DNA of 12,554 nucleotides from Chloroflexota bacterium (GTDB lineage: Bacteria > Chloroflexota > Dehalococcoidia > SM23-28-2 > RBG-16-64-32): positions 1 through 12,554 of the forward strand of contig JADFNQ010000016.1 in NCBI GenBank assembly GCA_022563285.1. Direction: 5' to 3'. The translations under genes and the position numbers were made by a program. Below the pieces are notes generated by a model, which saw only the letters and a program-made list of their open reading frames with translations, made no database searches and was not told where the DNA came from. Positions 1 through 6,751 of the stretch are shown here, one piece after another; within the stretch, counting starts at the first letter, position 1; every line of letters starts with the position of its first letter.

Positions 1-948
1 AGTAGGGCGGACGTTCTTCCCCACCTCCGCCGGGTCGATCTCCAGATGGATGATCTTGGCGTTGGGGGCGAAGTCCTTGAGCCGGCCCGTAATCCGGTCA
101 TCGAACCGCACGCCCACGCCGATGAGCAGGTCGGACTCGTGGATGGCGATGTTGTTCCAGTACATGCCGTGCATGCCGGGCATGCCCAGGTACAGCGGGT
201 GGGTGCCGGGGAAGCCGCTGATGCCCAGGAGGGTGGTGATGACGGGGATGTTGGCCTTCTCCGCCAGCTCCCGTATCTCCTGGAAAGCCTGGGAGATGAT
301 TACACCGTGCCCGGACAGGATCACGGGCCGCTTCGCCTCCGCTATGAGCTCCGCGGCCTTGCTGACTTCCTGCGGGTCCGGGTAGAGGCGGGGCCGGTAC
401 CCGCTCAACTGAACCTTCTCCGGCCAGACGAACTCCGCCTTCTGCTGCAGGACGTCGCGGGGGATGTCCACCAGCACCGGCCCGGGACGGCCGGTGGACG
501 CGATGTAGAATGCCTCACGCATCACTCTGGGGATCTCCGCCGCATCCATCACGAGGTAGTTGTGCTTGGTGATGGGGATGGTAATGCCGGTAATGTCCGC
601 CTCCTGGAAGCCGTCGCGCCCGATGAGAGCCTTGATCACGGCCCCCGTGACGAACAGTGTGGGCACGGAGTCCATCCAGGCGTTGGCGATGCCGGTGACG
701 ATATTAGTGGCGCCGGGACCGGAGGTGGCGAAGCACACCCCGACCTTGCCAGTTACGCGGGCGTAGGCGTCGGCGGCGTGGGCCGCGCACTGCTCGTGCT
801 TTACGAGGTAGTGGCGTACCTTGGGGTAGTAGTTGGGAATCTGGTCATATAGCGGCAGGTTGGCGCCGCCGGGCAGACCGAAGACGTGTTCGGTCCCCTC
901 CCTGACCAGGGCCTCCATCACCATTTGGGATCCCGTCAACTCCTCCAT
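1..948 (-). CDS. ilvB: Acetolactate synthase large subunit, N-terminal part (runs off left edge)
   Basis: This is the ThDP-dependent enzyme that condenses two pyruvates to acetolactate, or pyruvate with 2-oxobutyrate, as the first common step of valine, leucine and isoleucine synthesis. The visible 316 residues hold the whole N-terminal pyrimidine-binding domain (about 1-165) and much of the central domain. The family pattern is clear: FGLPGGANLPLYD near 23, the catalytic Glu52 in KHEQ, SGPGATN at 76-82, FQEADITGIT at 114-123, TKHNYLV at 127-133, and GVGVRFDDRITG at 277-288. ATG at 948 is preceded by AGGAG with a 7-nt spacer. ilvD lies 57 nt upstream on the same strand, so both probably share the T-box-controlled transcript. 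The C-terminal ThDP-binding domain and any ilvN/ilvH small subunit would lie beyond the left edge. Oddity: the usual Gly-Gln-Val-Pro of the herbicide site reads Gly-Ala-Val-Ile at 102-105. The family assignment is secure; glyoxylate carboligase-type paralogues are less likely given the ilvD linkage. Confidence 0.95.
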   Translation of the reverse strand, partial: MEELTGSQMVMEALVREGTEHVFGLPGGANLPLYDQIPNYYPKVRHYLVKHEQCAAHAADAYARVTGKVGVCFATSGPGATNIVTGIANAWMDSVPTLFVTGAVIKALIGRDGFQEADITGITIPITKHNYLVMDAAEIPRVMREAFYIASTGRPGPVLVDIPRDVLQQKAEFVWPEKVQLSGYRPRLYPDPQEVSKAAELIAEAKRPVILSGHGVIISQAFQEIRELAEKANIPVITTLLGISGFPGTHPLYLGMPGMHGMYWNNIAIHESDLLIGVGVRFDDRITGRLKDFAPNAKIIHLEIDPAEVGKNVRPT

Positions 949-1005
949 GACTACACTCCTCTAGACACCACTCGACTCATTAGTGTTACAGTCATCCGGT
1001 AATTG

Positions 1006-2679
1006 CTATCCGCATACCGCGCCCTCAGACGCCGAAGACACGAGCTTGGCGTACTTGGCTAGGGCGCCGCTGGTGTACTTGGGCGCCGGAGGCTGCCAGG
1101 CCTCCCGCCGCCGCTTCAGCTCCTCCTCCGGGACCTGGACGTCTATGCGTCGGTTGGGTATGTCCAGACTTATGACGTCGCCGTGGCGGATGAGGGCGAT
1201 AGGGCCGCCGACGGCGGCCTCCGGCGCCACGTGGCCGATCATGAAGCCGCGTGTCGCCCCCGAGAAGCGGCCGTCGGTGATAAGCGCCACGTCCTCGTCC
1301 AGCCCCTGGCCGGCGATGGCGGCGGTCACCGCCAGCATCTCGCGCATGCCGGGCCCGCCCTTGGGCCCTTCGTAGCGGATAACGATCACGTCGCCGGCCT
1401 TGATCCGCCGCTCGCGGACGGCTTCGAAGGTCGCCTCTTCGCCGTCGAAGATGAGGGCGGGGCCGCTGAACTGCTGCTTCTTGACGCCGCTGGTCTTCAT
1501 CACGCAGCCTTCCGGCGCCAGGTTACCCCGCAAGACGACAAGCGTACCCGTGGGCTCCAGCGGCTTATCGACGGGCAGGACCACGTCCTGCCCGTCGCCG
1601 AACTGAAGGCCGGACAGGTTCTCAGCCACCGTCCCGCCGGTGACGGTCATCGCGCCGCCGTTCAGCAGGCCCGCGTCCAGCAGCTCCTTCATCACCCGCG
1701 GCACGCCGCCAACCCGGTCGAGGTCGACCATGACGTAGCGGCCACCAGGCCGGGTATCGACGATATGAGGAGTGCGCCGGCCGATACGGTCGAAGTCGTC
1801 CAGGGAGAGCGGCACGCCGGCCTCGCGGGCGATCGCCAGCAGGTGGAGGGCGGCGTTGGTGGAGCCACCGATAGCCACCGCGATCGCGATGGCGTTCTCG
1901 AACGCCTCCTTGGTGAGGATATCGCGGGGTTTGATGTCCGCCTCCAGCAGGCTCAGGACCGTCTCGCCGCTGCGGCGGCAGATATCGTCGCGGCGGGGGT
2001 CGGCGGCGGGGATAGAGGCGCTGTAGGGCAGGGCCATGCCCATCGCCTCGCTGGCGCAGGCCATCGTGTTGGCGGTGTACATGCCGGCGCAAGAGCCTTC
2101 GCCCGGGCAGGCGGCGCACTCCAACTCGTACAGCTCCTCTTCGGTCATCCGTCCCGCCTCGTACGCGCCGACGCCCTCGAACACGTCCTGCACGGTGACA
2201 TCGCGGCCTTGATAGCGGCCGGGCATAATGGTGCCGCCGTAGAGGAAGACGGAGGGTACGTTCAAGCGGGCAGCGGCCATCAGGGAGCCGGGGAGGCTCT
2301 TATCGCAGCCGGCGACCGTCACCAGGGCGTCGTAGGCGTGGGCCATCACCATCAGCTCGATGGAGTCGGCGATGATCTCGCGGCTGACCAGGGACGCCTT
2401 CATCCCTTCGTGGCCCATGGCGATGCCGTCGGACACGGCGATCGTGCCGAACTCGCGCGAGGTGCCGCCGCCGCTGGCGACTCCTTCCTTCACGCGGTCC
2501 GCTAGGCGATCCAGGTGGACGTTGCAGGGCGTGGCCTCGTTCCAGGTGCTGGCCACCGCCACGAACGGCTTTTGGATGTCCTCGTCCGACAGGCCCATGG
2601 CGCGCAGGTAGGAGCGGTTGGGCGCCCGCGCCGGGCCCCCCTTCATCGCCTCGCTTCTCAGCCTCTTCGCCGTCACCAT
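1006..2679 (-). CDS. ilvD: Dihydroxy-acid dehydratase
   Basis: This iron-sulfur dehydratase converts 2,3-dihydroxy-isovalerate and 2,3-dihydroxy-3-methylvalerate to the 2-oxo acids that IlvE then aminates. The 557-residue length is normal for the family. The three cluster-ligand cysteines are visible at C52 (TPCNVHL), C125 (GCDKSLPG, the first IlvD/Edd signature) and C197 (GEGSCAGMYTANTM). The second signature, TDGRFSGATRGFMIGH, sits near residue 465. I chose ATG at 2679. The reading frame stays open to a GTG at 2757, but the extra 26 codons coincide with the conserved T-box motif and terminator hairpin of the leader RNA, and known IlvD proteins begin close to the chosen Met. A GGGAG stretch lies 11 nt upstream of this ATG, a rather long spacing. 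The ATG at 2646 (MKGGPARAPNRS) is an alternative start giving 546 residues. The gene is followed by ilvB after 57 nt. Confidence 0.95.
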   Translation of the reverse strand: MVTAKRLRSEAMKGGPARAPNRSYLRAMGLSDEDIQKPFVAVASTWNEATPCNVHLDRLADRVKEGVASGGGTSREFGTIAVSDGIAMGHEGMKASLVSREIIADSIELMVMAHAYDALVTVAGCDKSLPGSLMAAARLNVPSVFLYGGTIMPGRYQGRDVTVQDVFEGVGAYEAGRMTEEELYELECAACPGEGSCAGMYTANTMACASEAMGMALPYSASIPAADPRRDDICRRSGETVLSLLEADIKPRDILTKEAFENAIAIAVAIGGSTNAALHLLAIAREAGVPLSLDDFDRIGRRTPHIVDTRPGGRYVMVDLDRVGGVPRVMKELLDAGLLNGGAMTVTGGTVAENLSGLQFGDGQDVVLPVDKPLEPTGTLVVLRGNLAPEGCVMKTSGVKKQQFSGPALIFDGEEATFEAVRERRIKAGDVIVIRYEGPKGGPGMREMLAVTAAIAGQGLDEDVALITDGRFSGATRGFMIGHVAPEAAVGGPIALIRHGDVISLDIPNRRIDVQVPEEELKRRREAWQPPAPKYTSGALAKYAKLVSSASEGAVCG

Positions 2680-2698
2680 CTGCTTCGACGCTCCCGGG

Positions 2699-2734
2699 TA
2701 AACTAAACTAGTCCCGACCCTAAAGGGACGGGAC
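2699..2734 (-). terminator. Rho-independent terminator of the T-box leader
   Basis: Downstream of the T-box core, GTCCCG (2734-2729) pairs with CGGGAC (2716-2711). After one T-T mismatch the stem continues with CCC against GGG around a TTTA loop. A T-rich but interrupted tract, TAGTTTAGTTTA, follows at 2710-2699. The 5' arm contains the CCCT needed by the antiterminator, so the two folds are mutually exclusive, as expected for a transcriptional T-box. The interrupted U-tract suggests a leaky terminator. Confidence 0.75.
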
Positions 2735-2980
2735 TTCTGGTCGTCTCGTGGTACCACCCTTCTTCTCCGAGGACTGCCGTTTGAGCCTATGCCCTCGAAG
2801 CACTCTTACGCTGTAACGGGCGCTCCCGAACGGACCTACTGTGGTTCAGCCCGCTGGCTCAGGTGGCGAGTTCGAGGCCGCTCGCTGCCGTGCTTGCACC
2901 AGGACGCCGGCTCTCTGGAGCGAATCGGCTACTCTACTACTCCCCTTCGTAGCCTCTGCCTATGCGGGATTGGCGTGTAT
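2699..2980 (-). promoter_or_regulatory. T-box riboswitch leader (tRNA-sensing) upstream of ilvD
   Basis: The leader RNA reads right to left on the minus strand. A conserved T-box core, AGGGTGGTACCACG, sits at 2760-2747. Upstream is a Stem I of about 105 nt. Its base is GGCAGAGG (2960-2953) with CCTGAGCC (2863-2856); AGTA boxes follow near 2938. The upper helix is TCGCT (2923-2919) with AGCGA (2886-2882), then an AGAGAG bulge (2916-2911), then GCCG (2911-2908) with CGGC (2890-2887), closed by a loop containing TGGTGCAA. On the 3' side the specifier loop reads TCGAACTCGCC. The most plausible codon is CUC (2870-2868), leucine, followed by a purine as is usual. The bulge UGGU would pair with ACCA, that is, a tRNA end with discriminator A, as leucine tRNAs have. 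AGGG at 2760-2757 can pair with CCCT at 2727-2724 to form the antiterminator, which excludes the terminator. Uncharged tRNA would therefore allow ilvDB transcription. Fold and codon were assigned by eye. Confidence 0.87.
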
Positions 2981-2985
2981 GAAAA

Positions 2986-3014
2986 ATTGTAGCTAGCGCA
3001 TAGGCCAAAGTCAA
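2986..3014 (-). promoter_or_regulatory. Sigma70-type promoter of the T-box-ilvD-ilvB transcript
   Basis: On the minus strand, TTGACT (3014-3009) is followed by a 17-nt spacer and TACAAT (2991-2986). Each hexamer is one base from consensus. The predicted start is an A at about 2980 or 2978, about 20 nt before the base of Stem I. It lies about 35 nt after the stop of the DUF192 gene and separates ilvDB from the upstream ilvE-led gene group. Confidence 0.82.
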
Positions 3015-3048
3015 GCAAATACTGGCTTTACCGTAGATTCCTCCAATC

Positions 3049-3522
3049 TCAATCGCCCGATGTCGCCGCGATCGCCGCCTCCGGTAGCTCCACTCGGTCC
3101 CCCGTCCCCAAGCCGTGGCGCCCGAACCACCCCTGGTTCACCTCCAGGGCGTAGCGGTAGGGGCTAGGCGACTGGTGCAGCTCCGTGGAGAGCGGCTCCA
3201 TCTCCTGCACGTCCAGGATCATGCCGTCGGCGGCGATGAAGGCGATGGACAGGGGGATGGAGGTATCCCTCATCCAGAAGCCGGTCGTCGTATCATTCGG
3301 AAAGACGAACAGCATCCCCTGATCCTCCGGTAGCTCCTCGCGGAACATCAGTCCGCGGCTGCGCTCCTCGGCGCTCCGCGGCAGTTCCACCGTCAGCTCC
3401 TCGTGCGAGCCTCTCTCATCGGTCAGGACGACGGTCGCCGTGGCAAGGCCAGCGTCACCGCCGCCGCAGGCTACGGCCACCGCCAAGGCCAGGACCGCGG
3501 CGAACGCGAAGACAGACCGCAC
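3049..3522 (-). CDS. DUF192 family protein, probable lipoprotein
   Basis: The 157-residue protein matches the DUF192 (PF02643) family, whose biochemical function is not established. The family core is clear: RGLMFREELPEDQGMLFVFP, then FWMRDTSIPLSIAFI and the C-terminal ALEVNQGWFGRHGL segment. The N-terminus has a positively charged Met-Arg start, a hydrophobic stretch to residue 18, then Cys19 followed by a Gly-rich linker. This looks like a lipobox (AVAC), so the protein is probably an exported membrane-anchored lipoprotein with its domain outside the cytoplasm. It begins 14 nt after the stop of the FAD-dependent reductase gene, so the two are probably co-transcribed, but no functional link is evident. 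The lipoprotein call is by eye; an ordinary signal peptide is the alternative. Confidence 0.88.
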   Translation of the reverse strand: MRSVFAFAAVLALAVAVACGGGDAGLATATVVLTDERGSHEELTVELPRSAEERSRGLMFREELPEDQGMLFVFPNDTTTGFWMRDTSIPLSIAFIAADGMILDVQEMEPLSTELHQSPSPYRYALEVNQGWFGRHGLGTGDRVELPEAAIAATSGD

Positions 3523-3536
3523 CGTGGGTCGCCGTT

Positions 3537-4715
3537 CTAACGGGCGGCGGAGAGGCGCGCCAGCCGCCGCCGCCGGGCGGCGGCGGCGAACACGTCCACC
3601 GCCAGCCGCAGGGGCCCGATCATACGCAGGAAGTCCAGATAGGTCAGCTCGCCGCGGATGAGATGGCAGAAGAAGAGCCAGAACTTCTCGCTGCGGCGCA
3701 TCACCGCCACGTAGGGCGGCGGCGCGAAGTGGAACAGCTCCTGCAGCTTGCGCGAAACGGTGAGTTCCGGCTGCAGTCGACGGTCTACGGCCCGCTGGTA
3801 CGGCGATAGGTCGTCCGTTTCTCCGGCCAGGTACTGCAAAGCCGCCCGGGCCGCCATGCCACCGCTCTGGAACGCCGTGTGTATCCCCTCGCCGGAGAGG
3901 GGATCGATGAGCCCGGCGGCGTCGCCCACCAACGCCACCGGCCCGCGGGCGATGCTGGAGCCGGGAACGCGAATCGGCAGGTGGTGACCGCGCAGGTTCT
4001 CCAGCGCCTCCGCGCGGAACCCATATCGCAGGCAGAGGTCCGTCAGTTTAGGCCTGAGGGTGAAGGCGGCGTACTTCCAGGCGCCCACGCCGACGTTCAG
4101 GTGGTCCCCCTTGGGAAACACCCAGCCGTAGCCGCCGGCCAGCCCGCCCAGGTCCAACCCCACGAACTCCCGCCACTCCGCCGGAACGCCGTGCGGGTAA
4201 GGCACGTTCCCTTCGAGGGCCACCGCCTTCTCGGTCTCTGGCCGGATGCCGGTCGCGCGGCCGATGACCCCGTTGGCGCCGTCCGCGCCGATGAGAGCGC
4301 GGGCGGCGTAGGAACCGCGCTCGGTGCGTACGGTGACGTTACGGCCGTTGGTCTCCACAGAGCGCACCGGATCGTCATCCCGGAACTCGGCCCCGGCGGC
4401 GGCAGCGGCTTCCACCAGGTACGCGTCCAGACGAGAGCGCTGTGTCATGTAGGTGAGCGGCTCATCGTAGCGCCGTTCGAAGGGGGAGCCCAGACGCAGG
4501 GAGAACCGTGCCCCCATAACGGTGCGCTCGACCACCGGCAGGAGGTCGATCTCCTGGCAGGACGCAGCGCGCAGGGTGACGCCGCCGCCGCACGGCTTAT
4601 CACGAGGGAACCGGGCGCGGTCCAGCAGCAGCACGGACGCCCCCTCACGGGCCAGGCTGCGGGCGGCGGTGCTGCCGGCGGGGCCGGCGCCGACGACGAT
4701 TGCGTCGTAAGGCAT
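3537..4715 (-). CDS. Geranylgeranyl-reductase-family FAD-dependent oxidoreductase
   Basis: This 392-residue flavoprotein belongs to the geranylgeranyl reductase family, which includes ChlP/BchP and archaeal digeranylgeranylglycerophospholipid reductase. These enzymes hydrogenate isoprenoid double bonds. The N-terminal Rossmann motif VVGAGPAGSTAARSLA (residues 7-22) binds FAD. The family hallmark DKPCGGGVT follows at about 39-47, GADGANG at about 144-150, and the second FAD motif VGDAAGLIDPLSGEGIH near 264-280. The C-terminal part is hydrophobic and basic, consistent with peripheral membrane contact. The substrate cannot be read from the sequence. With no chlorophyll or lipid genes nearby, a quinone or other polyprenyl side chain is as likely as a pigment or lipid. 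The start ATG has only a weak GGTGG upstream. The gene lies 52 nt downstream of the PH-domain membrane protein gene and 14 nt upstream of the DUF192 gene. Confidence 0.88.
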   Translation of the reverse strand: MPYDAIVVGAGPAGSTAARSLAREGASVLLLDRARFPRDKPCGGGVTLRAASCQEIDLLPVVERTVMGARFSLRLGSPFERRYDEPLTYMTQRSRLDAYLVEAAAAAGAEFRDDDPVRSVETNGRNVTVRTERGSYAARALIGADGANGVIGRATGIRPETEKAVALEGNVPYPHGVPAEWREFVGLDLGGLAGGYGWVFPKGDHLNVGVGAWKYAAFTLRPKLTDLCLRYGFRAEALENLRGHHLPIRVPGSSIARGPVALVGDAAGLIDPLSGEGIHTAFQSGGMAARAALQYLAGETDDLSPYQRAVDRRLQPELTVSRKLQELFHFAPPPYVAVMRRSEKFWLFFCHLIRGELTYLDFLRMIGPLRLAVDVFAAAARRRRLARLSAAR

Positions 4716-4767
4716 TACGCCACCAGTTTAGCAGGCGGCGCACCCTCAGCGAATGGCACCGGAGCGG

Positions 4768-5637
4768 CTAGGCGTTGGAAACGGCGATGCCGGCGGACAC
4801 CCAGAACAGGAGCTGGACGAAGACGCCGCCGCTGAGCAGCAGATAGGTGGCGGCCCGCTCTCGCCACTGTAAAGCGAGGCCCGCTATCAGGTTGACCGCC
4901 AGGATCGCCAACGCCGCGCCCGGTATCCACAGGATCTGACCGCGCGAATGGACGTCCGTGATGTCACCCAGGGGCGGAAACTCGATGGTTATCTGAGGGC
5001 TGAGGTCCGGGTAGATAGCGAACACGTATCCCCACAGGCCGAGGTTAATCAGGACGGCGGCCAGCGCCAGCCACTGTGCAACGCGGTCTGCCCAGATCGG
5101 ATGACCGCCGACGATATCCCGCTGGACGGACTCCTCGCCGCCACGCCGCGCCGCCCGCTTGAACCGCTCCACCTCGGCGATGAACCGGGGCGGATCCTGG
5201 GGGCTGACCGCGTAGGTCACGGCCGACGTGCGCACATAGAGGATCTCCTCCGGCGAACGGTGAGTGGAGTAGAACAGCGCTTCCTTTCCCCCCACCAGTC
5301 CGCGGCCGACGTGCAGGCCGGGCCAGCTCAGCCCCGACAGGGTCGGCCGGTCCTCGCCGCGGCCCAGGGAGAAGCCCTCGATTCGCTCCATTGGGATGAT
5401 GTGCCTCAGCGTCCCCCAGGCGATGGTGAGGCCGGAACGGTTCACCACGTAGTGCAGCGTATAGCAGGCGAAGGCCCAGAAGGCGAACACAACGGCCAGG
5501 ACGATGAGCACGATCGCTCCGGTGATGGCCGCGAACTGAGTGAGGGAGATCGGCCAGGTAGCGGCCTTGGCGACGAGGGCCAGGCCCAGGATGGCGGCGA
5601 TGACGGCAGGCACGGCCGCCACGGCTACACCCAGCAT
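4768..5637 (-). CDS. Membrane protein with bacterial PH-like domain
   Basis: The chosen ATG at 5637 gives 289 residues with five likely transmembrane segments at about 3-23, 36-60, 186-209, 235-256 and 263-286. Between the second and third is a soluble domain (about 62-160) with the bacterial PH pattern: YVVNRSGLTIAWG, IIPMERIEGF and the closing TYAVSPQDPPRFIAEVERF. Such domains occur in membrane proteins of unknown role, so no function is assigned. The frame stays open to a Met codon at 5844, but those 69 codons lie inside ilvE in another frame and read as low-complexity Arg/Gly/Pro sequence, so they are unlikely to be coding. GTG at 5682 is another possible start, overlapping the ilvE end. 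With ATG at 5637 the gene starts 20 nt after ilvE stops, which suggests co-transcription. Confidence 0.8.
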   Translation of the reverse strand: MLGVAVAAVPAVIAAILGLALVAKAATWPISLTQFAAITGAIVLIVLAVVFAFWAFACYTLHYVVNRSGLTIAWGTLRHIIPMERIEGFSLGRGEDRPTLSGLSWPGLHVGRGLVGGKEALFYSTHRSPEEILYVRTSAVTYAVSPQDPPRFIAEVERFKRAARRGGEESVQRDIVGGHPIWADRVAQWLALAAVLINLGLWGYVFAIYPDLSPQITIEFPPLGDITDVHSRGQILWIPGAALAILAVNLIAGLALQWRERAATYLLLSGGVFVQLLFWVSAGIAVSNA

Positions 5638-5657
5638 GCGCCGGGGCCGCTCTATGG

Positions 5658-6599
5658 TTACGCCTTGACCTTCGAGTAGCACGGAGTGCACCAGGAGGCG
5701 TACTTGGCGTTGCGGGCGGTAATCACATCGAAGTAGAGCTGCACCAGACGCTTGGCCACGGGCCCCATCTTGCCGGTCCCTATCGGGCGGTGGTCCAGCT
5801 CCACGACAGGCGTGATATGGGCGGCAGTGCCCGTCATGAAGCACTCGTCGGCGGCGTACATCTCGCTGCGGTCGATCTCCCGCTCCACGGTCTCCATTCC
5901 CAGCTCCTCGCGGGCCAGGGTGATCGCCGTCTCGCGGGTGATGCCCACGAGGATGTTGGAGGACGGAGGTGGCGTGATCAGCCGGTCGCCGTCAACGACG
6001 AAGATGTTCTCGCCGGATCCCTCGGAGACGTGACCGCGCTCGTCCAGCATGATCGCCTCATCGAAGCCGTTAAGCTGGGCCTCGGTCTTGGCCAGGGCAG
6101 AGTTGGCGTAGATGCCGGTGACCTTGGCGCGGGCGGGGATGGCCGTATCCTCCACGCGCCGCCAGGAGGAGGTGCAGCAGCGCGCGCCCTTCTCGATGTC
6201 CAGATACGGCCCGAACGGCGCGACGAACATCAGGAAGTCGTCGTCCAGGTCGTGGAGGCGGACACCCAGCACCTCGGAGCTCTTGTAGGCGAGGGGCCGG
6301 ACGTAGACGTCCTCCCGGTATCCGGACATCTCGACCAGCTTGGTGGTGATGGAGTGAAGCTCCTCGTCGGAGTAGGGGAAGTCGATCCGCATGATGCGGC
6401 AGCTCCTGCGCAGGCGGTCGAAGTGGTCCTTCAGGCGGAACAGGTATATCTGCTGCTCCGCGTCGTTCCAGTTGCCGCGAATCCCCTCGAATACCCCCGT
6501 GCCGTAGTTGAAGGCGTGGGTCATGATGCCGATCTTGGCATCGGCCAGAGGCACGAACCGCTTCTGGAAGTAGGCGTGCGGTGTAGCGGCTTGGGGCAT
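5658..6599 (-). CDS. ilvE: Branched-chain amino acid aminotransferase
   Basis: This class IV PLP enzyme transfers an amino group between glutamate and the branched-chain 2-oxo acids, the last step of Val, Leu and Ile synthesis. At 313 residues it has normal family length. HAFNYGTGVFEGIRGNW lies at 28-44. The PLP Schiff-base lysine is K159 in RAKVTGIYAN, followed by the signature EAIMLDERGHVSEGSGENIF at 181-200 and a late FMTGTAAHITPV segment. The C-terminal YASWCTPCY tail matches the typical end of these enzymes apart from the extra cysteines. ATG at 6599 has AAAGGAG at 6614-6608 with an 8-nt spacer. It leads the minus-strand group and lies upstream of the T-box-controlled ilvDB unit, but it has no T-box of its own because the leader is too short. 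D-amino acid transaminase is an alternative in this fold, but the motifs and ilv neighbours argue for IlvE. Confidence 0.94.
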   Translation of the reverse strand: MPQAATPHAYFQKRFVPLADAKIGIMTHAFNYGTGVFEGIRGNWNDAEQQIYLFRLKDHFDRLRRSCRIMRIDFPYSDEELHSITTKLVEMSGYREDVYVRPLAYKSSEVLGVRLHDLDDDFLMFVAPFGPYLDIEKGARCCTSSWRRVEDTAIPARAKVTGIYANSALAKTEAQLNGFDEAIMLDERGHVSEGSGENIFVVDGDRLITPPPSSNILVGITRETAITLAREELGMETVEREIDRSEMYAADECFMTGTAAHITPVVELDHRPIGTGKMGPVAKRLVQLYFDVITARNAKYASWCTPCYSKVKA

Positions 6600-6630
6600 G
6601 CAATCGGCTCCTTTCGCGGCGGTGGCCCTA

Positions 6631-6636
6631 ATTATA
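6631..6636 (-). promoter_or_regulatory. Candidate -10 element for ilvE
   Basis: A perfect TATAAT lies on the minus strand 31 nt upstream of the ilvE start, within a small AT-rich palindrome CTAATTATAG. No convincing -35 hexamer exists 16-18 nt further upstream (TGGCGC at best), so the promoter may be weak or activator-dependent. Confidence 0.45.
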
Positions 6637-6671
6637 GGCAGGCCCGCGCGTTCGCGCCATAGCCCGATTCG

Positions 6672-6701
6672 TTGACTGGCCGGAGGGGGCGCTGCTATCG
6701 T
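6672..6701 (+). promoter_or_regulatory. Candidate promoter for the MBL-gcv operon
   Basis: TTGACT at 6672-6677 is followed after 18 nt by TATCGT at 6696-6701, which is preceded by a TGC that could act as an extended -10. Transcription would start near 6708, giving a leader of about 44 nt. That is too short for a glycine riboswitch, and I see none. The position just before the first plus-strand gene supports the call. Confidence 0.5.
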
Positions 6702-6751
6702 GAGCTTGTCTCCCCGGCAGCCACGAAAGTAGGAGGCAGGCGCGCCGTCCC

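Noticed and set aside
1941..1966. Possible second copy of the gcvH repeat: CAGGCTCAGGAC in ilvD
   Set aside because: The match is about 12 nt plus a few scattered bases, and the encoded residues (LSLLEAD on the minus strand) fit the normal, ungapped IlvD alignment, so it is a chance similarity.
1183..2505. 440-codon plus-strand open frame opposite ilvD
   Set aside because: It is His/Gly/Asp/Val-rich with no recognisable domain and lies wholly antisense to a clear IlvD. Long antisense frames are expected in GC-rich genes.
2789..2992. 67-codon plus-strand open frame in the ilvD leader region
   Set aside because: It is antisense to the T-box Stem I and downstream leader structures, has no ribosome binding site and resembles no known protein.
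5638..5844. N-terminal extension of the PH-domain membrane protein to a Met at 5844
   Set aside because: The 69 extra codons overlap ilvE in another frame and read as Arg/Gly/Pro/Gln-rich sequence with no membrane or PH features.
6702..6751. Glycine riboswitch ahead of the gcv operon
   Set aside because: The space between the candidate promoter and the first start codon is under 50 nt, and I see no glycine-aptamer motifs there.
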